Source: an uncultured Peptococcaceae bacterium (GTDB taxonomy: Bacteria; Bacillota; Limnochordia; Darwinibacteriales; Darwinibacteriaceae). From it: DNA of 44,016 bases. Positions 8,026-16,229 of the stretch are shown here, piece by piece. The notes under the pieces were generated by a model. It ran no database searches. It saw only the letters and a program-made list of their open reading frames with translations, and was not told where the DNA came from. The stretch covers positions 1-44,016 of the forward strand of contig CALKAR010000253.1 in assembly GCA_937988745.1 (NCBI GenBank), written 5' to 3'. The stretch's first letter is position 1. Each line of letters begins with the position of its first letter. Position numbers and translations under genes: made by a program.

Positions 8026-8592
8026 TTACTGGCTGGATTGGAAACTTCCTTGGAAAGGACCAAAGAACTGCATCGTTTTCTCTTCTACTTTGAACAGGAA
8101 TTTTTCACCCGTGAAAGCGCCATCGCTGAATTCTACTCTTACTCCCTCTGTAAACAGTGCTTCATCAGTATCCTCTGTGTACACTAAGTGCTCCGCATAA
8201 ATTACCGCATCCTCAGTCGTGGCTTTGACATTTCCCTTTGCTGTGAGGACCTTAGCTTGACCATCGTATTCTAACCAATCAGCCTCTAAGTCCAAATCTT
8301 CCCGCCAAACACTGACCGAATGGGAAAAGGTTAAGTGTTCCTCTTCGGTGAGCCATTCCAGCTGCAGGCCAGAAAGGCGCATATCATCGTAAGTTACTCG
8401 GATGATGGCATCAGGAATCTCACGCACATCTGCAGTAAACCGCTTAGCTGAACTGTCATAATTTCCTGTGGGAATCTCTGGAGGAACCCCAATGATTTCT
8501 AAGGTACCAGTCCGTTCCTCAGCCAAGCTTCCGGGAGTATACAACAGCAAGAGAACCAGCAGTAATCCAAAACAGCGCCTCGCTTTAATCAT
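8026..8592 (-). CDS. lptA: LptA-like periplasmic bridge protein (OstA family)
   Basis: This 188-residue protein has a signal peptide (leucine-rich core LLLVLLLLYTPG, cleavage near SLA-EE). It is followed by the repetitive beta-strand pattern of OstA/LptA jelly-roll proteins: LEADWLEYDGQAKVLTAKGN, then VIYAEHLVYTEDTDEALFTE. LptA monomers stack to carry lipid from LptC to LptD across the periplasm. Its ATG overlaps the lptC stop (ATGA), so the two are coupled. The preceding genes are lptC, lptD and lptF, all in the export pathway. The assignment rests on pattern and context; the family diverges strongly in sequence. Confidence 0.88.
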   Translation of the reverse strand: MIKARRCFGLLLVLLLLYTPGSLAEERTGTLEIIGVPPEIPTGNYDSSAKRFTADVREIPDAIIRVTYDDMRLSGLQLEWLTEEEHLTFSHSVSVWREDLDLEADWLEYDGQAKVLTAKGNVKATTEDAVIYAEHLVYTEDTDEALFTEGVRVEFSDGAFTGEKFLFKVEEKTMQFFGPFQGSFQSSQ

Positions 8593-9245
8593 TCCCCACC
8601 CTTCCTTTCCAGCAATAAGGTAGCACTTCCGTACACATGCATAATCTCTGTATCCAGTTCATAGAGCAGCTCCGGCATCTGCCAGACCAATCCATCCTCT
8701 ACGATTTGTACGCTGCCGCTCAGCTTAACACGCTCTTGATTCGGATACGCGTACATTGTATCAGCGTGCACAACTGCCCCCTGATAGTGAAGAACCACAG
8801 GCTCAGGAGCCCACAACAGCTCATCACTAGCCTTCCAGATGAGTACTGTGGTCTCTAAATAAAAGTCATCCGGGCCAGTGGCAATAATCTCGCCGTTCAG
8901 TTCGAGATCATTAGTAGGCCGGTGCCAGCGCCCCTCATCTGCATCTACATAGAAATAAGGCTCAGCATCGTGGAAAATAATCACTTCGGAAATATCATTC
9001 ATATCCACATAATCGCCATCGTCGAACACACGAGCACTGGCAATTTCCCACTGGCGCTTCCCCTCATGCCTGCCGACCAACCGAGAACCAGCAATATGAA
9101 TACCTTGTTCAAGCGGTAGTTCAGCACCGCTCTGCACCGCATCTGCCTGCTTGCGCTGCTGGCCGTGCCACATGAGGGTTCCCGCAGCGGCCAGGAGCAA
9201 GGTGACCACTATAATAAGCAGCGTCCATTTCGGCAGCTTATACAT
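8589..9245 (-). CDS. lptC: LptC-like inner-membrane lipid-export protein
   Basis: This 218-residue protein has one N-terminal membrane helix (WTLLIIVVTLLLAAAGTL) that is not followed by a clear cleavage site, as expected for bitopic LptC. The remainder is beta-rich in the YrbK/LptC pattern, with repeats such as DMNDISEVIIFHDAEPYFYV and YAYPNQERVKLSGSVQIVED. LptC accepts lipid from LptB2F(G) and hands it to LptA. Its start shares a base with the lptD stop (TAATG), and its stop overlaps the lptA start, so lptD, lptC and lptA are tightly coupled. It is a little longer than E. coli LptC (about 190 residues). Confidence 0.87.
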   Translation of the reverse strand: MYKLPKWTLLIIVVTLLLAAAGTLMWHGQQRKQADAVQSGAELPLEQGIHIAGSRLVGRHEGKRQWEIASARVFDDGDYVDMNDISEVIIFHDAEPYFYVDADEGRWHRPTNDLELNGEIIATGPDDFYLETTVLIWKASDELLWAPEPVVLHYQGAVVHADTMYAYPNQERVKLSGSVQIVEDGLVWQMPELLYELDTEIMHVYGSATLLLERKGGE

Positions 9246-11410
9246 TACTGCTCAACCCCGATCAGATCGTACACATCGTCTAAATCAAATAAGCTGACGC
9301 CGGTATCAGAGCCCCACTTGAAGGGTAGAGTTGGGAAGGCATTTATAGTAATGCCCAGCGCTACATTCTGCTTGACGTGATCATAAGCTAAAGTTATAGA
9401 ACGGCAGTGCAGATCCTTTTCAATGGTGATCTGACCGCGGCTGAATTCTTGTCTCTGCGGATCGTAAATCGCATCATATCCAACGACCCACGTCTCACCC
9501 AAAGGAGCCTCTACCCGAAGATCAATGCGCTCCCAGAGCTGTTTTTCCACATGATACATACTTCCCAGCTGAAATTCAATGGGGCGGTCCAGATGATCGC
9601 GGGAGGTATACCGTACCCTCGGGACAACTCGTCCAAAGACTCCATTGTTGAGGTCATAAGCCCCAGCGACGCTGATAGTCAGCTGGTCTGTTGCCTGCCA
9701 ATTACCGTTCAGACTCAACAGGCTGAACTTTTCGGTAAGAAAATTATAGGTTGTCCGAGCACTCCACGTAAAAGGAGCACCCGTCCGATTCAGCTGCAGA
9801 CTGAGTGAGCGAACCGGGTTCACACGATCAAATTGGAAAGGCGTACTGCCCCACACCTTTTTCTCGGTAAAGCGCGTCGTAAAACGCAAATTGCTTCCCA
9901 GCTGCTGACTCAGACTTACGGTTCCACCGGCAGTGATTTGATGACTCTCCAGATCATAAATTGCGGTACTCAGTTCGCCACCATAAGTCACAGAAGTCCC
10001 ATTCATAGGCCGCCAAGTTCGGTTCAGCAGGTTGACTGTCCCTTTAAGACGCAGCGCTTCGGTATTCGACGGAAACTCGTGGTAACGGCCAGCTGCAAGC
10101 TCAAAGCGAATGGGAAGGACTCTACCAGTGATCTTGGGACTATTCACACGCCAGGAAAGTTCCGGTAATCGATTGACACTGCGCCATGTGGGCTTCTGTA
10201 CTTCATCATCAAGCAGATCTGGGTTATACTGCTGTTCCACAGCCAAAGCCCAAGTGTGGTTCCGGTGAGTATAGGTCGTCTCCGCTAAATAATCCACCAT
10301 CCGCAGCCGTTCATCGCCCTTTTCTTTGCCGCTCACACTGCCATCGAGATTCAAACGCCAACCTTCTGCCAGCTGCTGACGCCAGGCACCACTATAATCC
10401 CATGAACGGTCCCACCTCGTACCTGCATTTTCCTGATAGGTACCTGTCAAATGTGCTTGAATCTGATTTGTATTGAGCGTTAGACGGCTGCGCAGGTCGA
10501 TGCTGCGTTTCTCGTCTTTGTCGTTGTACTTATTGTTCGTGACGAACCGCCACGGTCCCCTTTCCCACTCGTGCTCGAACCCAGCAGATAATCTGCGGCC
10601 TTCGGTAAAGGGAATTTGGTAAGCTTCAATCTTACCCGAACCGAGTACACCCAGCTTGTAGTGGTGCGTAAAACCATAGCCTACGCCCAGCTTCGAATAT
10701 AAATCGAGATTCACGGCACCATACGAATTCTCGTTAAAATAATAGTCAAAGGTAGTTTTGACATAATATCCTTCGTCGGTACTGTATCCAATTACAGGCA
10801 GAGCCATCAAGGTATCCTGCCAATCACGGTCTAGGGGAATCACCAAGAAAGGCCAGTAGAAAAGAGGAATGGAACCTTCGTAATAGGTCGCTTTGCGGAT
10901 AATCAGCTTATCATCGGCAGTCCGCTCAATTTCTTTGACCGCTATATGAAAGTGCGGATCATCTAAGTCGCAGGTAGTAATTCTCCCATCGACTATGGTG
11001 TAAGTCTCTCCATCAAGGAGAACTTTGTCAGAACGGAGGAAGATCGGACTAGCTGCTTTTTCAGCCTCGATTAAGGTCTGAATATCGTAAAACTCACCCT
11101 GGTTTTGCGCGAGATTATAAATGAGAACCTCACCGGTCAGCTCATTGTCTCCCTGCTGAAAGATGACATTTCCTGAGACTACCAGTTCTTCTGTGGCGGC
11201 GCGCCACTCTACATAATCTCCTGCGATACGAACATCCTCTGCTTCGATAACTACATCGCCCTCGCCGACAAACAGCTGCTCATTCACATCGTACCATCCT
11301 GCCCGCGCCACAGTGATGCGGACGCTGCTGGCTGCCGCCGCATGTCCACTTTGAACAAGCCCAATAACAAGGCTAATCACTAAAATGATGATAATTCGCG
11401 TGTGGCGCAT
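9245..11410 (-). CDS. lptD: LptD, outer-membrane lipid translocon
   Basis: This 721-residue protein has a signal peptide (IIIILVISLVIGLVQSG, cleavage near HAAAA), an OstA-like N-terminal domain (about 30-170) and a large beta-barrel rich in alternating aromatic strands. LptD inserts LPS into the outer leaflet. Family signatures include GRITTCDLDDPHFHI and the YWPFLVIPLDR segment. Only two cysteines are visible, C147 in the N-terminal domain and C669 near the C-terminus. E. coli LptD has four, forming two disulfides. One disulfide between the two domains is therefore possible. No lptE-like lipoprotein gene is in the window. lptF is 26 nt upstream. Confidence 0.9.
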   Translation of the reverse strand: MRHTRIIIILVISLVIGLVQSGHAAAASSVRITVARAGWYDVNEQLFVGEGDVVIEAEDVRIAGDYVEWRAATEELVVSGNVIFQQGDNELTGEVLIYNLAQNQGEFYDIQTLIEAEKAASPIFLRSDKVLLDGETYTIVDGRITTCDLDDPHFHIAVKEIERTADDKLIIRKATYYEGSIPLFYWPFLVIPLDRDWQDTLMALPVIGYSTDEGYYVKTTFDYYFNENSYGAVNLDLYSKLGVGYGFTHHYKLGVLGSGKIEAYQIPFTEGRRLSAGFEHEWERGPWRFVTNNKYNDKDEKRSIDLRSRLTLNTNQIQAHLTGTYQENAGTRWDRSWDYSGAWRQQLAEGWRLNLDGSVSGKEKGDERLRMVDYLAETTYTHRNHTWALAVEQQYNPDLLDDEVQKPTWRSVNRLPELSWRVNSPKITGRVLPIRFELAAGRYHEFPSNTEALRLKGTVNLLNRTWRPMNGTSVTYGGELSTAIYDLESHQITAGGTVSLSQQLGSNLRFTTRFTEKKVWGSTPFQFDRVNPVRSLSLQLNRTGAPFTWSARTTYNFLTEKFSLLSLNGNWQATDQLTISVAGAYDLNNGVFGRVVPRVRYTSRDHLDRPIEFQLGSMYHVEKQLWERIDLRVEAPLGETWVVGYDAIYDPQRQEFSRGQITIEKDLHCRSITLAYDHVKQNVALGITINAFPTLPFKWGSDTGVSLFDLDDVYDLIGVEQ

Positions 11411-11436
11411 GACTCGACTTTCCTTTCCAGAGCTGC

Positions 11437-12519
11437 CTATGCCCGGTCCGAGCGGAGAATCAGTGTGAGTCCTATCAGCGCAAATACTCCGTTGACCAGC
11501 CAGGCAGAGACTAGTGGTGGAAGCACACCGTTTACCCCGAGAGATCTTGCGACTGACGTGCCAACATAATACAGCAAAAGGACAATCAAGGTCACAGCCA
11601 CACCAAATGAACGTCCAGCACGGCTGTGCAGAGTCATTGGAGCTGCAAATAATGCAAAAATGAATGATGACATGGGCATCGCAAGCTTGATATGATAGTC
11701 CACCACAAACGAGAGCACCTTTAATCCGCTTCTTTGGAACCGCTCAATATGCTCACGCAGTTCGCGACGATTCATTTCATCTGTGGTACGCTGATTCCCC
11801 AAAAACACATCGGCACCCTGATCGGTAACAATCTCCAGCTGCTGAAAGCGAGTTTCGTGTGTCACAAACCCTTCATTGTCCATTTCCTGCACAATTCCGT
11901 CGTAAAGGACCCAAACGTTGTCCTCAAACCTGCCTCGCTTCGCAGTAGTCAATCGAGGGAAGGCCCCGTGTCCCAGCTCATACACGAGTATGTGCCGCAG
12001 TTCGCGGGTATCGTTGGCAACCTCACCAATATAGAAATAGCGGTTCTCACCACCATAAAAGAATACATTTTCCTCAATGAGTGGAATCCCTTCAGTAAAA
12101 ACTATCCTGCGCAGGGTATTTTCAAACTTATGATTAGCCTCGGGTACGATTTCTTCGCTCGCCCAATAGGTCAGAACGCTCACCAAGAGGCCGAGTACCA
12201 CCACGGATAGAATAATCCGCGGAAAAGAAAGGCCGCTGACGCGGAGCACCTTCATCTCGCTGTCCTGCACCAAGCGGCCCAAAGAGACCAAGGTCGCAAA
12301 TAAGACGGCGATAGGCAGCGTCATAACGGCCATACCCGGAAGTTTATAGAGAAGCATACGGCCCACAGTCTTGACAGGAACGCTCTTCACGAAGATCAAA
12401 TCAGTCAGCTCGAACAGCAGCCCACTGATCAAGATCACCGTAAAACCAAAGACGCAGAACAAGAAAGGGCCAAGGAATTCACGTACAATGTACCGATCGA
12501 TCCGACGCGGAAAGACCAT
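11437..12519 (-). CDS. lptF: LptF/LptG-type permease (YjgP/YjgQ family)
   Basis: This 360-residue protein shows the family layout: an N-terminal RRIDRYIVREFLGPFLFC segment, three helices to about residue 120, a periplasmic beta-rich domain (about 130-265), and three C-terminal helices (about 272-355). PEANHKFENTLRR and MSSFIFALFAAPMTLHSRAG match typical conserved places. In E. coli LptF and LptG are a heterodimer. Only one such gene is in this window, so it may act as a homodimer or have a distant partner. It precedes lptD and follows a small outer-membrane protein gene by 33 nt, with ribosome site GGGGAG before the ATG. Confidence 0.92.
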   Translation of the reverse strand: MVFPRRIDRYIVREFLGPFLFCVFGFTVILISGLLFELTDLIFVKSVPVKTVGRMLLYKLPGMAVMTLPIAVLFATLVSLGRLVQDSEMKVLRVSGLSFPRIILSVVVLGLLVSVLTYWASEEIVPEANHKFENTLRRIVFTEGIPLIEENVFFYGGENRYFYIGEVANDTRELRHILVYELGHGAFPRLTTAKRGRFEDNVWVLYDGIVQEMDNEGFVTHETRFQQLEIVTDQGADVFLGNQRTTDEMNRRELREHIERFQRSGLKVLSFVVDYHIKLAMPMSSFIFALFAAPMTLHSRAGRSFGVAVTLIVLLLYYVGTSVARSLGVNGVLPPLVSAWLVNGVFALIGLTLILRSDRA

Positions 12520-12552
12520 GTTTATCTCCCCTTACGGCAGCTGCAGGAACCC

Positions 12553-13152
12553 CTAGAAGGAAAAGCGATAATTCAAACCAGCTCCCAGACGCTGAAAATC
12601 CGACAAATAGAGATGGGCACTGAAATTAGGGGCAAACTTGGCTGTTATCCCGGTATTTAGCCCACTGCCATCATACTCTACACCTAGACTCAACAGAGGC
12701 GTATTCTTGTTAACTTGAACAGGGTTCAGGACGTAGTTCAAACCAACCATACCCTTAGAAAAGCGCCCACTGCCAAACGCTATGTGGCCGCGGATACCTG
12801 CTACCAACTGCTTACTGAGCACCCCGTAGAAATCGATTCGAGAATCGGTCATTTCCATCCCTAAACCAACCCCAGGAACTTGAGCCTGCTCTTTTACAAG
12901 AGCCAGCTTCAGAGCAGTCCGAAGTTGGGTTTTAGAGCTAAAGATTCCTCCAACCTCAGCCTCCATGACATCGAACATGCCCACCGTGCCGCGCAAGTGA
13001 GTTTTTCCTCGATGATTAAACAAACTCAATTCGATGGCACCATCTCTCAGTACATCTGCTGAAGGTACCGCGATAATCCTTGCCTGCACCTGTGCTGTTC
13101 CCAAGAGTGCGAAGAGAATAAGTACAGTTACTGCTAATTTTGTTCTGTGCAT
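12553..13152 (-). CDS. Small predicted outer-membrane beta-barrel protein, function unknown
   Basis: This 199-residue protein has a cleavable signal peptide (LAVTVLILFALLGTAQVQA). Short alternating strands with glycine turns follow and the chain ends NYRFSF, with terminal Phe, a typical signal for BamA-mediated insertion. The length would suit a barrel of about 8-10 strands. I do not recognise a family. It lies after the Skp-like pair (past a terminator) and just before lptF, so it may be co-transcribed with the lpt genes. A role as an LptD partner or small porin is only a guess. The 91 nt between its ATG and the terminator holds an AAGGTGGT ribosome site but no convincing promoter. Confidence 0.65.
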   Translation of the reverse strand: MHRTKLAVTVLILFALLGTAQVQARIIAVPSADVLRDGAIELSLFNHRGKTHLRGTVGMFDVMEAEVGGIFSSKTQLRTALKLALVKEQAQVPGVGLGMEMTDSRIDFYGVLSKQLVAGIRGHIAFGSGRFSKGMVGLNYVLNPVQVNKNTPLLSLGVEYDGSGLNTGITAKFAPNFSAHLYLSDFQRLGAGLNYRFSF

Positions 13153-13243
13153 GGATGTAAAACCACCTTTCTCCAGTCTCCCAAATGTATTCTCTCCTAG
13201 TCGGAAAATTACCTCCCCTTTAGCTCAGGGATTTGCTGGAACC

Positions 13244-13269
13244 AAAAAAGGACAGCACCACGGCTGTCC
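13244..13269 (-). terminator. Rho-independent terminator after the OmpH/Skp-like gene
   Basis: On the minus strand the 7-bp stem GGACAGC/GCTGTCC with a 6-nt loop is followed by six Ts. It begins immediately after the TAA of the Skp-like gene. Confidence 0.9.
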
Positions 13270-13271
13270 CC

Positions 13272-13694
13272 TTATTTGAGGCGGGCAATCACTTCAGAAC
13301 TTATGTCGACGCCTCCGAATCTTACCACATCACTGTCCACTACTAAAGCTATTCCTTTATCCTTTGCAACCTGCCTTACCGCTTGGTCAACTTCGGCCTG
13401 GAGCTGAGCCTCTAGCTCTTGACGATATGCTAGATACTCGGCATAAGCCTGCCGCTCTTGGTTTGCTAACTCCTCTTCTGGCGTTTCCTCATCTACCGCT
13501 GCGGTCAGCTCTTCGACCAACTCGTTGTAACGTTCCATCAGCATCCGGTTGAGTTCTTGGGCCCGTGGACTCTCATCGACTATCCGTATCAAATCGATAA
13601 CCCCAACTTGCGGTTCCGAGGCTGGACCCCAGAGAAGCCACGCCAGCGCTGCTCCCAGCAGAATTACAGCGATCCAAGGAAGATATTTTGTCAA
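13272..13694 (-). CDS. OmpH/Skp-like periplasmic chaperone
   Basis: This is a 140-residue OmpH-family protein. A TTG start at 13694 is chosen because GAGGTGGT lies 6 nt upstream and the hydrophobic anchor (YLPWIAVILLGAALAWLL) follows at once. The longer frame from 13796 runs back through the preceding gene. After the anchor, VGVIDLIRIVDESPRAQELNR starts the OmpH/Skp pattern, an acidic helical middle follows, and the end IALVVDSDVVRFGGVDISSEVIARL is the family's C-terminal strand and helix. Skp holds unfolded barrel proteins before BamA. The anchor may be uncleaved. The gene is paired with another coiled-coil gene upstream and lies near bamA. Confidence 0.82.
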   Translation of the reverse strand: MTKYLPWIAVILLGAALAWLLWGPASEPQVGVIDLIRIVDESPRAQELNRMLMERYNELVEELTAAVDEETPEEELANQERQAYAEYLAYRQELEAQLQAEVDQAVRQVAKDKGIALVVDSDVVRFGGVDISSEVIARLK

Positions 13695-13725
13695 GCTTTC
13701 ACCACCTCTGCTCTCTTCGTTAGTA

Positions 13726-14310
13726 TTACCGGTTAACGAAGGAGTTACGCAGACTGTGTTCGAAAGCCCAAAGGAAATCAGACTTGAAGGTAGCATACTC
13801 TTCGGTCAGTCTTTCTTCAATCTCTTGACTCACTGCCAGCTGAAACTGGGAAAATCTTTCTTCCAAAGTCTGTTCAAATTCTGTCAGCCGTTCCTGCAGT
13901 GCTGCTTCCTTCTCGGCGAGAAGGTTTTCCATCTCCTGCTGCAGTTCTGCCATAGCTTCTATGCGCTCAAGTTCTCCGGCTTCATCAAGGGTCAGCAGAA
14001 GTAATTCAAGCTGCAGGCGGAGGAGCTTGGGACCATACTCTTCCTGAAGGGAGGCAGCATATTCCTGCCCTTCTTGTTCTAGTTGCGCGAAGAACGCTTC
14101 ATACTCTTCATCGAGCTGGGCCTGGAACTCGTCAAGGCGCCGACTGAGCTCTGCTTCCCCAGCCTCTTGCAGCATCGTGAAATAAGATGAAAGCTCTCTG
14201 TCCATTTCTTCGAGCATGTGGACGATTGGTTCCTGTTCTGCACATGCTGTTGCGGTAGCTAAAATGAAAAGCACCACTGCAATTGTGATACGGTGCTGCC
14301 AATGTTTCAT
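13726..14310 (-). CDS. Periplasmic coiled-coil protein, Skp-like
   Basis: This 194-residue protein has a signal sequence (ITIAVVLFILATATACA) and then almost only charged helix rich in E, L and Q. Repeats such as LQEEYG, LQQEMENLLAEKEAALQ and LTEFEQTLEERF suggest a long coiled coil. Length and composition fit an OmpH/Skp-like holdase, but the conserved N-terminal strand of OmpH is not evident. ATAC could be a weak lipobox with Cys23, or cleavage could be by signal peptidase I. It has its own promoter (14333-14362) after the bamA terminator and is followed 31 nt later by the OmpH gene, which suggests joint work in barrel-protein delivery. Confidence 0.7.
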   Translation of the reverse strand: MKHWQHRITIAVVLFILATATACAEQEPIVHMLEEMDRELSSYFTMLQEAGEAELSRRLDEFQAQLDEEYEAFFAQLEQEGQEYAASLQEEYGPKLLRLQLELLLLTLDEAGELERIEAMAELQQEMENLLAEKEAALQERLTEFEQTLEERFSQFQLAVSQEIEERLTEEYATFKSDFLWAFEHSLRNSFVNR

Positions 14311-14332
14311 CAGTCAGGTTCACCTCAACGCA

Positions 14333-14362
14333 ATTATATCAAGGAGGCCTTGCGCCGAACAA
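14333..14362 (-). promoter_or_regulatory. Sigma-A-type promoter for the Skp-like pair
   Basis: The minus strand has TTGTTC (14357-14362), an 18-nt spacer and a perfect TATAAT (14333-14338) with an upstream TGA (extended -10). It lies between the bamA terminator and the ATG at 14310. Confidence 0.7.
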
Positions 14363-14365
14363 ATG

Positions 14366-14398
14366 CAAAAAAAGCCAGGCAGCAAGTGCTGCCTGGCT
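14366..14398 (-). terminator. Rho-independent terminator after bamA
   Basis: On the minus strand an 11-bp perfect stem, AGCCAGGCAGC with GCTGCCTGGCT, with a 4-nt loop is followed by seven Ts. It begins 13 nt past the bamA stop. Confidence 0.95.
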
Positions 14399-14411
14399 CC
14401 ACTAACTGATT

Positions 14412-16127
14412 CTAGAAAGTATGACCAATACCGAAGTAGAACTGGCCGGAGCGCTTGTTCTCCTCATTCTTACCTAGACCGTAGTCAAATCGGAGAAGTC
14501 CGAGAGGTGTGTCAAGGCGCACACCGACACCGAAGCTGTTGTTCATGTCGGTCAAGTTGAGGCTCTCGCCGCTGTCCCAGGCCTTACCCCAGTCTGTAAA
14601 GACTACACCTGTAATCTTCTCAACAATTGGGAACCGGAACTCTGCATTCAGGACCAACATGTTATCTCCCTGGAGAGTGTCACTAGAGCCACGGGAATAA
14701 CCGCGCAGAGTGTCAGCTCCGCCGATTCTAAAGCGTTCACTTTCAGGAAGGTCACCAGCTAAAGTACGTCCGCCAAGACCGCGCACGGCAAATACGTAAC
14801 CGCCATCAAACAGTTCGAAGTAGCGGCTGTGATTTAAACGCAGCTTGACAAACTGTGAATTACCGCCGAACAGCTTTGTTCCTACTTCAACGTAGGCATC
14901 ATTGCGGTATCCTTCAGTAGGATTAAGCGGGTGGTCGGTAGTGTTTGTGTTTACGCCAATACCCACGATCCTGCTTCTTACATCATCATGCTTCAGATCG
15001 TATTCAGCCTTCTCTGCCCGCAGAGTGAGCCGGCCGCGAGTAAACTCGGTAAATGGACGGCCCAAGGTCAGATCTCCACCACTCTTGGTCTGCTTAATCT
15101 TGAGAGGCTCGCCTTCTTCGTCCTTATCATCAATAGTGTCATGTTTACGATAGAGGTTGACACCTAATGAGGTTCCACCCGAATCAATGTAGGGCTCATA
15201 GAAACCAAACTCATAGCTGCGCATGTCTTTGCCGAGCTGCAGCATGGCATTGACACGTTGGCCGCGGCCGAGGAAGTTATCATCTGCAGCTTCGACGAAG
15301 CCCACCAGACCCTCCTGAGGACTAAACGCTACTCCGAAAGTAGCTGAACCAGTCTTCCGCTCCTTAAGGTTGATGGTCAGCACAGTCTCATCGGGGTTTT
15401 CTTCCTCAGAGAACTCACGGCTGATCTCATCAAAATAGCCTAGCATCAAAACGCGGCGCAGACTGCGGTCAATTTCATTCAGGTCAACTGGGTCGCCGGG
15501 CTGAAAAGTCAACTCACGCTCGATGACGAAGTCTTTGGTCTTTTCATTACCAACAAGATTAATGCCTTTAAGAACTGTGTCAGAAAGTTCAATGACAATC
15601 TGCCCCTGGGTATCAGCTTCGAGATTAGCAATCCGGGTCAAACGACCATAGTTCTCGAGAACCCAAGGCTGAAGATTCTGCAGATCTTCCATGAGATCAA
15701 GAACGTTCAGCACCTGACCCCTTTGTGTCTTCATCTGCCGTTCAAAGTCACGCATCGCATATTGACCAGCATTGCGGAAGATTATATCTGTAACGACAGG
15801 GTTTTCCACAACATTAAAAATTACTGCAATACTGCCGTCGTCCAAAAGTTCCTTGGTTGCCGAGGCATCTTGAAAATATCCTGTATCGTAGATCGATCTC
15901 AAGTCATCAAGGATCAGCTCATCGACTGCAGGCTGACCAATTTGAGTTTTTACAATTGCAGCTGCAATGACGCTGTCATCAAGATGTTGATTACCTTCGA
16001 TTATTATCTCTTTGATAACGGGGCCATTGAACGTGCTCGCATCCTGCCCATATACTGCTTGAGAAAACACCCCAAAAAACAATAAGCAGATAAGGACGGC
16101 TGCCGCTGAAACATATCGTCTGCTCAT
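14412..16127 (-). CDS. bamA: BamA, outer-membrane beta-barrel assembly factor
   Basis: BamA folds beta-barrel proteins into the outer membrane. This 571-residue form has a signal peptide, then three POTRA domains at about 33-107, 108-180 and 181-260 (VIKEIIIEGNQHLDD; VVTDIIFRNAGQY; VLKGINLVGNEKTKD). A 16-strand-type barrel follows. The L6 loop motif reads ERFRIGGADTLRGYSRG, matching the LRGF/Y family core, and the last residue is Phe. E. coli BamA is about 810 residues with five POTRAs; shorter versions are known in diderm Firmicutes. The ATG at 16127 has GGAGG 7 nt upstream, and an ATG 15 nt earlier has none. No other bam gene is in the window. Confidence 0.93.
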   Translation of the reverse strand: MSRRYVSAAAVLICLLFFGVFSQAVYGQDASTFNGPVIKEIIIEGNQHLDDSVIAAAIVKTQIGQPAVDELILDDLRSIYDTGYFQDASATKELLDDGSIAVIFNVVENPVVTDIIFRNAGQYAMRDFERQMKTQRGQVLNVLDLMEDLQNLQPWVLENYGRLTRIANLEADTQGQIVIELSDTVLKGINLVGNEKTKDFVIERELTFQPGDPVDLNEIDRSLRRVLMLGYFDEISREFSEEENPDETVLTINLKERKTGSATFGVAFSPQEGLVGFVEAADDNFLGRGQRVNAMLQLGKDMRSYEFGFYEPYIDSGGTSLGVNLYRKHDTIDDKDEEGEPLKIKQTKSGGDLTLGRPFTEFTRGRLTLRAEKAEYDLKHDDVRSRIVGIGVNTNTTDHPLNPTEGYRNDAYVEVGTKLFGGNSQFVKLRLNHSRYFELFDGGYVFAVRGLGGRTLAGDLPESERFRIGGADTLRGYSRGSSDTLQGDNMLVLNAEFRFPIVEKITGVVFTDWGKAWDSGESLNLTDMNNSFGVGVRLDTPLGLLRFDYGLGKNEENKRSGQFYFGIGHTF

Positions 16128-16229
16128 TTCACTGCCTCCCAATCTTTACGGAATCCTTTAACTATCCTTCTACTAATTCATTCGCAATCCTGTCCAGCTC
16201 TTTGGGTATTTACTGTCTATCTTTCCATT

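Noticed and set aside
16128..16229. A bamA promoter (TTGCGA-N17-TAGTTA)
   Set aside because: The -10 matches the consensus at only two positions.
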